A stretch of 61,128 bases of DNA from positions 1-61,128 of the IMG/VR virus record IMGVR_UViG_3300027896_000041; one strand, given 5' to 3'. The notes beneath the pieces were generated by a model that did not search any database, was not told where the DNA came from, and worked only from the letters and a program-made list of their open reading frames with translations. Below are positions 14,952 through 22,377 of the stretch, one piece after another. The number at the start of each line of letters is the position of its first letter. Position 1 is the stretch's first letter. Made by a program: the position numbers and the translations under genes. Source of the stretch: a virus.

Positions 14952-15269
14952 TCATATCTTCATCATCCACAATCCAGCTAAAACAGTTACAACGCCAACC
15001 CAATTTATTAATCTAAATGATTCTGCACATCCAAGATAAACGAAAGCAGCAACATATGCAATATCCAAAACCATATCAAATAATACATTATCAAAAATTA
15101 TATTATCTGATCTCTTTGAAACTACAGTCCATAAATAAATACCAACATTACCGGTAATCATTATCATCCAAAAATACAACGTCTTCCCGGTATCATTATA
15201 ATTCTTGGAGAAATACGCAGCAATACACGAGGAAATTATTAATGCTGTTATCCAATACAATCTAAACAT
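14952..15269 (-). CDS. Small four-helix membrane protein
   Basis: The start at 15269 (MFRLYWITALIISS) is preceded by AGAGG; a longer frame would read through the tRNA-like region. Four hydrophobic segments (about residues 5-20, 32-48, 65-82, 88-103) predict an inner-membrane protein. Function unknown; possible envelope modification. Confidence 0.7.
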   Translation of the reverse strand: MFRLYWITALIISSCIAAYFSKNYNDTGKTLYFWMIMITGNVGIYLWTVVSKRSDNIIFDNVLFDMVLDIAYVAAFVYLGCAESFRLINWVGVVTVLAGLWMMKI

Positions 15270-15293
15270 AAAATACCTCTTTCTAAAATCTGG

Positions 15294-15369
15294 TGGTAAG
15301 GGAGAGATTTGAACCAATATCTCTGGATTTTCAGTCCAGCACATATACCATATATGTTACACTTCCGAT
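15294..15369 (-). tRNA. tRNA-Phe-like (GAA), possibly degenerate
   Basis: A D-arm-like ACAT/ATGT and a good anticodon arm CTGGA-CTGAAAA-TCCAG (anticodon GAA) are followed by a T-loop sequence GGTTCAAATC and CCA. The T stem and acceptor pair poorly in the canonical fold; an alternative pairs GAGAT with ATCTC. It is either a decayed tRNA-Phe or an unusual fold. A second GTTCAAATC lies just upstream at about 15366-15374. Confidence 0.45.
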
Positions 15370-15394
15370 TTGAACTCGCTACCAACATCGTTTA

Positions 15395-15404
15395 TAATTT
15401 ATTC
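15395..15404 (-). promoter_or_regulatory. GAATAAATTA motif, left half of a palindrome
   Basis: Points left toward the tRNA-Phe-like gene. With the plus-strand copy at 15406-15415 it forms an 11-nt-arm palindrome around one central base. Confidence 0.5.
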
Positions 15405-15405
15405 C

Positions 15406-15415
15406 GAATAAATTA
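15406..15415 (+). promoter_or_regulatory. GAATAAATTA motif, right half of a palindrome
   Basis: Points right toward the endonuclease starting at 15419; only 3 nt separate it from that ATG, so any transcript from it would be almost leaderless. Confidence 0.48.
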
Positions 15416-15418
15416 TAT

Positions 15419-16147
15419 ATGAAACTTTGTGAAAAATGTAATAAAGAGCATGATGGTTCTTTTGGGTCTGGTAGATTTTGTTCTAGATCTTGTGCTAATA
15501 AGCAAACACATTCTCAAGAAACTAAAGACAAAATTGCTAAATCATGTACAGGAAAACCATCATGGAATAAAGGCACATCGTATGAAATTAAAAATAACCA
15601 TACTAGAACACCTTCTATCATAAAATCTATAATATGTCCAATATGTCAAAAAGAATTTTCAGTAAGAATTAACAAATGGGAAACTACACAAAGAATATTT
15701 TGTTCAAGAGAGTGCTATATCTATGATATTAAAAATGGTCATAAATATACAACTAAAGTTCCTGGCGGTTATAGGAAAGGATCATGCAAATCATATGGCG
15801 GATACTATAAAGATATATGGTGTGATAGCACATATGAATTAGTATGGATTATATACAATATTGATCACAATATCCCATTTGAAAGAAATGATATCGGTTT
15901 CCCATATAAAACCCCAGATGGAAAAGATCATTTATATTATCCAGATTTTATCCAAGATGAAGAATATATTGAAGTTAAAAACTATTTAAAAGAAAATGAT
16001 CAATATAAATTTTCTTTTTTTCCTCATAAATTAAAAATTCTTTTTGGAAATGATTTAAAAATACAATTTGATTATGTTTATTCAACATACGGGAAAAATC
16101 TAAAATCTCTTTATACTAAGAAATATGGCGGGGATACAGGGAATTGA
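15419..16147 (+). CDS. Homing endonuclease, PD-(D/E)xK type
   Basis: One of the few plus-strand genes of this region. A zinc finger (CEKCNKEHDG, then FCSRSC) is followed by a second Cys cluster (CPICQKEF). The C terminus has STYELVWIIY, YYPDFIQDEEYIEVKNYL (a PD...ExK core) and KLKILFG. It is a close paralogue of the protein at 17582-18517. The last 22 nt lie inside the antisense of tRNA-Asp, which supplies the codons GGDTGN and the stop. Confidence 0.82.
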   Translation: MKLCEKCNKEHDGSFGSGRFCSRSCANKQTHSQETKDKIAKSCTGKPSWNKGTSYEIKNNHTRTPSIIKSIICPICQKEFSVRINKWETTQRIFCSRECYIYDIKNGHKYTTKVPGGYRKGSCKSYGGYYKDIWCDSTYELVWIIYNIDHNIPFERNDIGFPYKTPDGKDHLYYPDFIQDEEYIEVKNYLKENDQYKFSFFPHKLKILFGNDLKIQFDYVYSTYGKNLKSLYTKKYGGDTGN

Positions 16148-16199
16148 ACCCTGGACCTAAGCGTGACAAGCTCATATTTTACCACTAAACTATATCCCC
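16126..16199 (-). tRNA. tRNA-Asp (GUC)
   Basis: Acceptor GGGGATA/TATCCCC, discriminator G, encoded CCA, anticodon loop TTGTCAC. The 3' end overlaps the convergent endonuclease gene. Confidence 0.94.
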
Positions 16200-16207
16200 A
16201 TTTACCA

Positions 16208-16217
16208 TTATTTATTC
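16208..16217 (-). promoter_or_regulatory. GAATAAATAA motif
   Basis: 9 nt before the 5' end of tRNA-Asp and directly after the next gene upstream (stop at 16220). Confidence 0.48.
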
Positions 16218-16219
16218 AA

Positions 16220-16585
16220 CTAAAATTTCGCATTGATCTTAATGAACTGAATTCCGTATTCGCAGATTCCAAATTCATCATTTAAACAATCTTCTAGCAT
16301 CTTACCTGCAGTAATCAATGCTATAGATTTAATATGATAAACTTGACTTCTTCCCCACATCTTTCGAGCATGCTTAATATGACATTCAACATGATCACAA
16401 TAACCAGTTCGACATTCGGAACAATTTTCTTTACCATCATGACCATACTGGTAATTATCACCATGTTTAGAACACCAATGCCATTCATAATTTTCAACTG
16501 CCTGCAATTCGGCAATCCTATATTCAAACTCCCCATCTTTCTTACCAAGTGTCTCGAGTATATAGATCCCATTGTCAGCTGACAT
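16220..16585 (-). CDS. MSADNGIYI-type phage protein
   Basis: 121 residues beginning MSADNGIYILET, a start I recognise from uncharacterised phage proteins, followed by EYRIAELQAVENYEW. A Cys/His cluster (CSKHGDNYQYGHDG then CSECRTGYCDHVECH) suggests a zinc site inserted in the middle. AAAGGAG precedes the ATG. Function unknown. Confidence 0.78.
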   Translation of the reverse strand: MSADNGIYILETLGKKDGEFEYRIAELQAVENYEWHWCSKHGDNYQYGHDGKENCSECRTGYCDHVECHIKHARKMWGRSQVYHIKSIALITAGKMLEDCLNDEFGICEYGIQFIKINAKF

Positions 16586-16597
16586 AACTAAACTCCT

Positions 16598-16951
16598 TTA
16601 CTGCGGTTTCTCTTCGTTCGCTTCCAACATTATTGTTTCATCAGTACAAACAATTGAACATCGTTCCTGCTTAAAATTATCCATTAAAATTTTAGCAAGT
16701 TCAGTAGCTTTATTTTTGATCTCTTCTCGACCCGAAGGGAAACGAGGATAATTAATCAACCCAACGATGGCACCTTCCTCAGCACCATCAACATAAATAA
16801 ATCTGGTTGGTGTAACAGTTACACCCAACTTAATCTCATTGCAATATTTTTGACAGATAGTATATAGCTCATACATACTATGACACTGCCCATTATAACC
16901 TTCTTGTAACCCTATGTAAATATCAGCTTTAAACGTTGGTAACACTTTCAT
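16598..16951 (-). CDS. Unknown protein
   Basis: 117 residues with strands at the start (KADIYIGLQEGY) and a region TPTRFIYVDGAEEGAIVGLINYPRFP. It lies 12 nt before the MSADNGIYI-type gene. No domain named with confidence. Confidence 0.76.
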   Translation of the reverse strand: MKVLPTFKADIYIGLQEGYNGQCHSMYELYTICQKYCNEIKLGVTVTPTRFIYVDGAEEGAIVGLINYPRFPSGREEIKNKATELAKILMDNFKQERCSIVCTDETIMLEANEEKPQ

Positions 16952-16960
16952 TAAATTCCT

Positions 16961-17275
16961 TTAATGCTTCTGCTTTATGTGCGCATATATTTCTTCGAAG
17001 GAAATATCCTCTCTATATTCATCTGCAAACACTTTTGCTAATCCTTTTTCAATCCATTCAAAATAAGCTTCATTCCAAGTCATTTTCTTTTCTGACTTTT
17101 CATTAATCTCATATCTATATTTTTCAACACATTTAGCTTGAATAAGAAATCTTATTCCTTTTCCAGAAGCAATGATAATCTCAACTAACGTACAATATGG
17201 ATCGAAACAATCTTTACAATGACAATCTTTGGTGATTGAACGAAGTACTTCTCTTACTTTTTCTTCTTCTGTCAT
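16961..17275 (-). CDS. Unknown protein with Cys cluster
   Basis: 104 residues; CHCKDCFDPYC near residue 20 may bind a metal. The rest is helical with MTWNEAYFEWIEKGL. Function unknown. Confidence 0.74.
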   Translation of the reverse strand: MTEEEKVREVLRSITKDCHCKDCFDPYCTLVEIIIASGKGIRFLIQAKCVEKYRYEINEKSEKKMTWNEAYFEWIEKGLAKVFADEYREDISFEEIYAHIKQKH

Positions 17276-17289
17276 ACTCCCTCCATATA

Positions 17290-17299
17290 TAATTTATTC
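17290..17299 (-). promoter_or_regulatory. GAATAAATTA motif
   Basis: Exact copy 15 nt before the ATG at 17275; GGAGGGAG lies between it and the start. Confidence 0.5.
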
Positions 17300-17381
17300 G
17301 ATATGGAATTGCAGAAACAAAAGTTTTGGAATGGGTGGTTTAGAAATATATACTTTTGTAGGAAGAATGATTATGCGAAAA

Positions 17382-17460
17382 TGGTCGGGGAAAGAGGAGT
17401 TGAACCTCCGACCCTTTGCTCCCAAAGCAAATGCTCTAAACCAGGCTGAGCTATTCCCCG
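17382..17460 (-). tRNA. tRNA-Pro (UGG)
   Basis: Acceptor CGGGGAA/TTCCCCG, discriminator A, encoded CCA, anticodon arm TTTGC-TTTGGGA-GCAAA. Confidence 0.95.
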
Positions 17461-17476
17461 ATAAATTTTACATCTT

Positions 17477-17486
17477 TAATTTATTC
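17477..17486 (-). promoter_or_regulatory. GAATAAATTA motif
   Basis: Exact copy 17 nt before the 5' end of tRNA-Pro. Confidence 0.5.
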
Positions 17487-17558
17487 ATTTTGTATATAAA
17501 AGAATCTTGATTTATAGGTTGTTGAAACTCGAACCTAAGTTAGGTTGATTTATAATAT

Positions 17559-17568
17559 GAATAAATTA
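17559..17568 (+). promoter_or_regulatory. GAATAAATTA motif, plus strand
   Basis: Exact copy in the plus orientation, 13 nt before the plus-strand endonuclease ATG at 17582. The switch of strand with gene direction is strong evidence that the motif is a directional signal. Confidence 0.58.
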
Positions 17569-17581
17569 AAAGGATTATACT

Positions 17582-18517
17582 ATGACGCACAAATATGATA
17601 TTAAATGGAAAGAAAAGATTTCTAAAAATGTAAAAGAATCAGATTATTTTAAAAATCTAAAAAATATATCCAATCAAAAAATAGAATCATATCAATTATC
17701 TCCAAAATTATGTTTATATTGTAATCAACCAATTCCATATGAAAAACGATTTAATAAATTTTGCAGTTGCGTATGTTCTGGTTTTGCAACTACTAAAGGA
17801 AGACATCATTCTATAGAAACAAAATTAAAAATTTCTAATTCGAATCAAGGAATATCTCCATGGAATAAAGGTAAATATGAAATTCCTAGAGTAGCAAAAA
17901 CATGTCCAATATGTGCAACTAAATTTATTACTAGTACTAATGGTATTTTCTGTTCTAAAAAATGTTTTACATTTGATCAGAAAAACGGTTATATATTTTC
18001 TAAATTGGGTAACAAAGGTGGATATCAACCAGGTTCTGGTAGAGGTAAATCTGGGTGGTATCAAAATATATTTTGTAACAGTACGTATGAATTAGCTTGG
18101 GTAATTTATAATCTAGAACACAACATTCAATTTGAAAGAAATCAACAGGGATTTACTTATACATTTGAAAATAAAGTATATAAATATTATCCCGACTTCA
18201 TTCAAGGTGAGGAGTATATTGAGATCAAAGGTTTTCTTCGTCCTAATGATAAATTTAAATTTGAGCAATTTCCAAGAAAACTAAAAATATTATATGGAAA
18301 AGATATAAAAGAGCAAATCGATTATTGTAAACATAAATATGGTTATCATTTTGAAGAATTATATGAAGGTAATCCGCATAATACAAAATTAAATAAATGC
18401 ATAATTTGTGGTAATCCAGCTCATAACAAATGCTGTTCTCAAAAATGCTCTGGTATGTTAGTGGTAAAATCAAAAATGGCGCTTCCTACGGGAGTTGAAC
18501 CCATCTCACTGGATTGA
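17582..18517 (+). CDS. Homing endonuclease, PD-(D/E)xK type, paralogue
   Basis: Clear paralogue of the gene at 15419-16147: CLYCNQPIPY zinc finger, SPWNKGKYE, CPICATKF, STYELAWVIYN, YYPDFIQGEEYIEIKGFL (PD...ExK) and LKILYGKD. A further Cys cluster (CIICGNPAHNKCCSQKC) sits near the end. The last 14 codons are read through the antisense of tRNA-Glu, giving MALPTGVEPISLD. Such ends suggest that it entered next to the tRNA. Confidence 0.82.
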   Translation: MTHKYDIKWKEKISKNVKESDYFKNLKNISNQKIESYQLSPKLCLYCNQPIPYEKRFNKFCSCVCSGFATTKGRHHSIETKLKISNSNQGISPWNKGKYEIPRVAKTCPICATKFITSTNGIFCSKKCFTFDQKNGYIFSKLGNKGGYQPGSGRGKSGWYQNIFCNSTYELAWVIYNLEHNIQFERNQQGFTYTFENKVYKYYPDFIQGEEYIEIKGFLRPNDKFKFEQFPRKLKILYGKDIKEQIDYCKHKYGYHFEELYEGNPHNTKLNKCIICGNPAHNKCCSQKCSGMLVVKSKMALPTGVEPISLD

Positions 18518-18551
18518 AAATCCAGTATCCTTTCCGATAGACGAAGGAAGC
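18477..18551 (-). tRNA. tRNA-Glu (UUC)
   Basis: Acceptor GCTTCCT/AGGAAGC, discriminator G, encoded CCA. The D region TCGTCTATCGG is typical of tRNA-Glu. Anticodon loop TTTTCAA. Confidence 0.95.
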
Positions 18552-18608
18552 TTCGCAATTTGACTATTAATCAACCCCTAATACACACTATACAATATGT
18601 ATATGTGA

Positions 18609-19082
18609 CTACCTTTTATTTATTCTTTTCTTTTTAGATACTATCTTCTTTTCTTTTTTGAACTCAACCCAACACTTATCACATAGGGCATATATCCAAG
18701 TACCAAGCGTTTTAGCTCCATGTCTATATCCACCACACTTTTCACAAGTGCAATAACTTTGACACTCTGCAAAATGCTTAATACAATGAACCATTTTACA
18801 AATTATCACTTTTATCTTTTTAGGCAATGGATAACCATATTGTGGTTGATTGATATATATTCTCAAACCGCCAAGCTTTTCTTTAACCTGAAAGAATGTG
18901 TATAATGCCTCAAAATGTTGATTGATAAATCTAAGCTGTAGACATGCATCAGCTATTAATTCATACCAACCTGCATCACAACATATACCATCACACATCC
19001 TAGTTTCAGAACCCGGTTTTTTGCGGTCTTGAAATAGCTCAGGATACTTTCTATAAAGCTTAGCCTGTAACTTTTTTTGCAT
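18609..19082 (-). CDS. Unknown Cys-rich protein
   Basis: The start at 19082 (MQKKLQAKLYRKYPEL) is chosen as the later Met; an ATG at 19109 is possible. A segment GICCDAGWYELIADACLQL and then VKEKLGGLRIYINQP resembles an uncharacterised phage family. A zinc-type cluster CTCEKCGG and CDKCW lies near the C terminus. Function unknown. Confidence 0.75.
   Translation of the reverse strand: MQKKLQAKLYRKYPELFQDRKKPGSETRMCDGICCDAGWYELIADACLQLRFINQHFEALYTFFQVKEKLGGLRIYINQPQYGYPLPKKIKVIICKMVHCIKHFAECQSYCTCEKCGGYRHGAKTLGTWIYALCDKCWVEFKKEKKIVSKKKRINKR
18616..18625 (-). promoter_or_regulatory. GAATAAATAA motif
   Basis: Lies in the last codons of the gene at 18609-19082 and 65 nt before tRNA-Glu; the spacing is longer than at other sites. 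Confidence 0.32.
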
Positions 19083-19380
19083 CTGGGTTCTCCACTTCTC
19101 CACTTTCATTCACTGTAAGAATCAGATGACCTTCATCAAGAATATCATTATCCTTACTCGTAAAGCACACTGAATCAACTGCAAAATATTCATCTTGCGA
19201 TTTAAGAAAAACAGTTACATTATCCTGTCGTCTCTCACTATTCAATCTTTGAATCATATTCTGCAATGCCTGCCACGTCAGCTTCTTATTAGTTTTGAGC
19301 GAAGCTGCTTTACTATCTGTAATAACTTTCTTAGCAAAAATAGGGGCGGTATTTGATCTTTCTATAGGTGTTTCCATCAT
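19060..19380 (-). CDS. Unknown protein
   Basis: 106 residues. A helical segment (TWQALQNMIQRLNSE) is followed by beta strands (NVTVFLKSQDEYFAVDSVCF, GHLILTV). It overlaps genes on both sides by a few codons, so it is part of an operon. No family recognised. Confidence 0.74.
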   Translation of the reverse strand: MMETPIERSNTAPIFAKKVITDSKAASLKTNKKLTWQALQNMIQRLNSERRQDNVTVFLKSQDEYFAVDSVCFTSKDNDILDEGHLILTVNESGEVENPDAKKVTG

Positions 19381-19739
19381 GATTTTCTTTCCTTAATTAT
19401 TTTACGATGTTCTTTGCAATGATCAGCACAACAATAATCCCTAGTGCTCATTACTGTACATCCAGGTAGTCCACACTTATATTCTTTCTTAGGAGCTCGT
19501 TGAGGCATGAATTGCTTGAATATATCACTAGCAGCTTCTACATCAGCTTTAACAGCACTTCCATCAATTAAAGATTCTAGCGGTATACCTCTTTTCTCGC
19601 AGAATTCTACCAGAGTCTTCATAAGAAGATCACTTTTACCACTTCTATTTCCACCAGTAGCAAGTATTTTTTGTTTTGTACCAATAGCATGACCCTCGGG
19701 TGATATTACTTCAGATTTCGTCTGTTCCATTTTTTTCAA
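19377..19739 (-). CDS. Small protein with a P-loop and a Cys cluster
   Basis: Residues 29-36 read GGNRSGKS, a good Walker A motif preceded by a strand (KQKILAT), but no Walker B is obvious in 120 residues. The C terminus has CGLPGCTVMSTRDYCCADHC, a probable zinc site. It could be a stand-alone nucleotide-binding fragment or an adaptor. Function unknown. Confidence 0.74.
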   Translation of the reverse strand: MKKMEQTKSEVISPEGHAIGTKQKILATGGNRSGKSDLLMKTLVEFCEKRGIPLESLIDGSAVKADVEAASDIFKQFMPQRAPKKEYKCGLPGCTVMSTRDYCCADHCKEHRKIIKERKS

Positions 19740-19848
19740 ATTCCTTTAAACTAGCTTCATCTTTAACTTTCCAACGTTTAGCACCTCGAGTCTTATGTGG
19801 CTTGCACAAAGGACATGATCGAAGTTTCTTCTTATATCGCTTTCTCAT
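19711..19848 (-). CDS. Small CPLCKPHK protein
   Basis: 45 residues starting MRKRYKKKLRSCPLCKPHKT. Tiny phage proteins with this CPLCKPHK motif are widespread and of unknown role. The end overlaps the next gene by 29 nt. Confidence 0.72.
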   Translation of the reverse strand: MRKRYKKKLRSCPLCKPHKTRGAKRWKVKDEASLKEFEKNGTDEI

Positions 19849-20066
19849 TCAGATTTACACCCTATTAAATCACTGATACCATATTGATTATCTTTACATT
19901 TATGAATATCAGTCATAGATACCGGTGGTTGATTTTCAACATATATTCTATGAATTGCATTAATTAAATTTTCATGTTCTGCTCCACAACCAGATTCAGT
20001 ATTAGAAAATTTTTTATTGCACAATCGGCATTTGTAAATATAAAATGTGGTTGTAGGGTTGCTCAT
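19845..20066 (-). CDS. Zinc-finger protein
   Basis: 73 residues: CRLCNKKFSNTESGCGAEH is a CxxC plus C/H zinc finger. The start overlaps the previous stop by 4 nt and the end overlaps the next start by 4 nt. Confidence 0.74.
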   Translation of the reverse strand: MSNPTTTFYIYKCRLCNKKFSNTESGCGAEHENLINAIHRIYVENQPPVSMTDIHKCKDNQYGISDLIGCKSE

Positions 20067-20281
20067 GTTGTAAACTTCTTCAATAACTTTTTATGCTCAT
20101 CTGATAATGTATTACTCGAATGGGGTACTCCACCGAGTTCTAGATACTCTCTAGTATATGTATCAGTTTCGATCTTATCTTCACTAATTTCTTTTAAGTG
20201 TTTAATAGTTCTTTTATACTTAATTAGTGACATATCACTTAAATTTAAAGTAACCGTAATATCTTGAAATAAATCAGCCAT
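20063..20281 (-). CDS. Unknown protein
   Basis: 72 residues with no recognised motif; helical in the middle (IKHLKEISEDKIET). It overlaps the metallophosphoesterase end by 8 nt. Confidence 0.7.
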   Translation of the reverse strand: MADLFQDITVTLNLSDMSLIKYKRTIKHLKEISEDKIETDTYTREYLELGGVPHSSNTLSDEHKKLLKKFTT

Positions 20282-21077
20282 TTTTTATAACTCCAAACTT
20301 TTTCATGATTTCAATATTTTTATCTCGTACCTGGAAAAAATTATTAAGTGACTCACCTGCTGATGTTTCTATTCTACCAGATTTATCTGCATCTCCACCA
20401 AAAATATTTTCAGTGGGGTTATCATTGTCCTCTTCATTCTCTTCTTCTCTAAGAGACTTTCCTTTGGACAAGAAATATTCTTTCCTTGCCTTTTCTTTCT
20501 CAGTCATTTTAGCTTCGATGACAGAAAAAGGAACGGGATAATATCCCCAGCTATCAATACCGACATCACATTGTAATCGTTCTATTGATTCTGGAAAACG
20601 TCCGTGACAATGCCCATGCAAATTCCAACTACCATGGCAACTAGAAAACCACGTTGAATAAGGACAATGAGAAAGCATCATTCTATGATTTCGAATTTGA
20701 GTATAATAAGAAAATTGATAATGAGCATTTCCAATTTTAGAAAATAATCTTAGAGATTCTTCTGGCATTTTATCATGATTGCCACGAATAAGATGCTTAG
20801 AACCATTTAATTGCATAATATAGCTACTATGATTTTTCCAGCACAAGTCGCCCAAGATCCATACTTCGTCTTTCTTACCAATAACAGAATTCCAATTATT
20901 TATTAAATCCCTATTCATAGATTCTAAATTAACTGTTTCTGGATTATTAAACTTAAAATGTATTGGTTTAGAAGGATCAAAATTTGGATTAGGAACGATC
21001 CAAGGCATCCTCCTACAATGAAGCGCCACATTAAAATGTGCTAAATGTAAGTCAGCGGTGAAGAAGATTTCACTCAT
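20274..21077 (-). CDS. Calcineurin-like metallophosphoesterase
   Basis: The start is at MSEIFFTADLHLAH, since the family begins with this strand; the longer frame adds residues that run into the upstream endonuclease. The motifs are complete: TADLH (D9, H11), ILGDLCW, IRGNHDK, LSHCPYS and HGHCHG. They bind two metals and hydrolyse phosphoesters. The family is close to small phage and bacterial phosphoesterases. The C-terminal 80 residues are a charged extension (EEENEEDNDNPTEN) with no known domain. The substrate is unknown; RNA ends or cyclic nucleotides are options. Confidence 0.88.
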   Translation of the reverse strand: MSEIFFTADLHLAHFNVALHCRRMPWIVPNPNFDPSKPIHFKFNNPETVNLESMNRDLINNWNSVIGKKDEVWILGDLCWKNHSSYIMQLNGSKHLIRGNHDKMPEESLRLFSKIGNAHYQFSYYTQIRNHRMMLSHCPYSTWFSSCHGSWNLHGHCHGRFPESIERLQCDVGIDSWGYYPVPFSVIEAKMTEKEKARKEYFLSKGKSLREEENEEDNDNPTENIFGGDADKSGRIETSAGESLNNFFQVRDKNIEIMKKFGVIKNG

Positions 21078-21087
21078 ATACTTCCTT

Positions 21088-22056
21088 TCAACGTTTCCAT
21101 CTTTCTCCATTTTCATACAACAGAATAAGATTCAAACATGTTTTTTGTTCTTTCCACTTTTGATTAAAACTTTTAATTTTTGAAAATAAATAATCTAAAG
21201 ATATACATTCCTCTGGTAGATCATTTTTCCAGTGTCGAGCAACATTCTGAACAGATGTTATTAAACGGCAATTAACAGGATGCCGCACAATTTCTGCAAA
21301 AACTCTAGCATCAAAACCCTTTCTTCTAGAGTATATATGATCTCGTACAAGACCACCACCATTTTTTCTACTGAAAGATCCTTTTTTCTCTAATAAAATT
21401 TTCTCTTCTTCTGAATAAAATTTACGAACGTTTCTAGAAAAACTTGCTCTTTCATTATATATTTCCCAATCGTCTTTTAAATTTTCCGGAACCCATTTTC
21501 CGGTATTTTCCATATGAATTCTCTGACATTTTTTATTACAAAAATTGTCACGACTCAAATGAATTTTAAATCTTGTGGTTTTTACACCGCAAACAGGGCA
21601 CTCAACTTCAACTTTTTCACCTATATTATTTTCTATCTTCCATTGTTTTCTGCAATCTTCACCGCAAAATATTGATAACTCTTTTCTGAAAGAATCTTCA
21701 AAGAGTGGTTTATTACACATTTTACAATAGATGGGACTAGTATTGTTTTTAAACCACTCATCTTTACAACTATCACAGCAAAACTGTCTTCTATCTAAAT
21801 ATGTTTTATATTGATAAAATTGAGAATTACAATTTAAACAATGTACTGCTTCTTTTCTTTCATTCTTTTTATATAAATGAAAATGCTCAGAGCAACAAAA
21901 ATTTAATTTACCAACCCAAGAAATAGGTCTATAAATTTCTTTATTGCAATGTTCACAATAAACTTTAATTTTTATCTTTTTTGAATTATGACCCTGAATA
22001 TATCTAATAGTGGTACTAGATACCTCTTCTCCGCAACCACATTCACACAGTTTCAT
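21088..22056 (-). CDS. HNH homing endonuclease with several zinc fingers
   Basis: It starts MKLCECGCGEEV, like the protein at 4273-5025. Five to six CxxC or CxxH units follow through residue 190 (CEHCNKEIYRP, CLNCNSQFYQY, CDSCKDEW, CKMCNKPLF, CPVCGVKT). The C terminus has VRDHIYSRRKGF, HPVNCRLITSVQNVARH, an HNH-type core (H, N, N/H). AAAGGAATTT precedes the ATG. The MPE gene starts 10 nt after its stop. Confidence 0.84.
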   Translation of the reverse strand: MKLCECGCGEEVSSTTIRYIQGHNSKKIKIKVYCEHCNKEIYRPISWVGKLNFCCSEHFHLYKKNERKEAVHCLNCNSQFYQYKTYLDRRQFCCDSCKDEWFKNNTSPIYCKMCNKPLFEDSFRKELSIFCGEDCRKQWKIENNIGEKVEVECPVCGVKTTRFKIHLSRDNFCNKKCQRIHMENTGKWVPENLKDDWEIYNERASFSRNVRKFYSEEEKILLEKKGSFSRKNGGGLVRDHIYSRRKGFDARVFAEIVRHPVNCRLITSVQNVARHWKNDLPEECISLDYLFSKIKSFNQKWKEQKTCLNLILLYENGERWKR

Positions 22057-22111
22057 AAAATTCCTTTAAAAATTTACGAGTATCCTAAACCAGACTAGAC
22101 GATGGGCAATT

Positions 22112-22158
22112 GTGTATGTCCAAATGGATTTGAACCAATGTTTGCTCCAGATTACGAA
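22112..22158 (-). pseudogene. tRNA 3'-half remnant
   Basis: It reads like anticodon loop TTCGTAA, stem TCTGG, and a T arm with GGTTCAAATCC, but has no 5' half, since it abuts the 3' end of the CAU tRNA, and no CCA. Probably a leftover of tRNA loss or recombination. Confidence 0.35.
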
Positions 22159-22160
22159 AT

Positions 22161-22249
22161 TGGTAGCAGAGGGTAGAATCGAACTACCGAAGGCGATTGA
22201 GCCAATTCCAGTTTATGAGGCTGGTGAGATACCACTTCTCGACCCTGCT
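22161..22249 (-). tRNA. tRNA with CAU anticodon and a long variable arm
   Basis: Acceptor AGCAGGG/CTCTGCT, D arm GAGA/TCTC, discriminator A, encoded CCA. The anticodon arm CCAGC-CTCATAA-ACTGG has a C-A mismatch at the loop end. The variable region is 19 nt with a GGC/GCC helix, like Ser, Leu or Tyr tRNAs, but the anticodon is CAU. Amino acid identity is therefore unclear: Met, Ile2 or a misplaced class II type. Confidence 0.85.
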
Positions 22250-22262
22250 ATTTTTAATACTT

Positions 22263-22272
22263 TAATTTATTC
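22263..22272 (-). promoter_or_regulatory. GAATAAATTA motif
   Basis: Exact copy 14 nt before the 5' end of the CAU tRNA, in the stretch 22250-22377, which otherwise holds nothing I can identify. Confidence 0.5.
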
Positions 22273-22377
22273 ATTTTGTTTCTGATAACATCACTCTTAT
22301 ATAAGTATAAGACACCTTCTTTTTAGATATGATAATCAACTAATCAAGATCTTAATAGAAGTATTTTTTCTTTAATC

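Noticed and set aside
15270-15344. Longer start of the membrane protein gene
   Set aside because: It would run through the tRNA-like region; the ATG at 15269 has a ribosome-binding site.
17317-17359. 8-bp inverted repeat (ACAAAAGT/ACTTTTGT)
   Set aside because: AT-rich and short with a long loop; likely chance.
17519-17550. tRNA-like T-loop sequence GGTTCGAGT before the endonuclease
   Set aside because: Only the loop is present; stems do not pair, so no tRNA is called.
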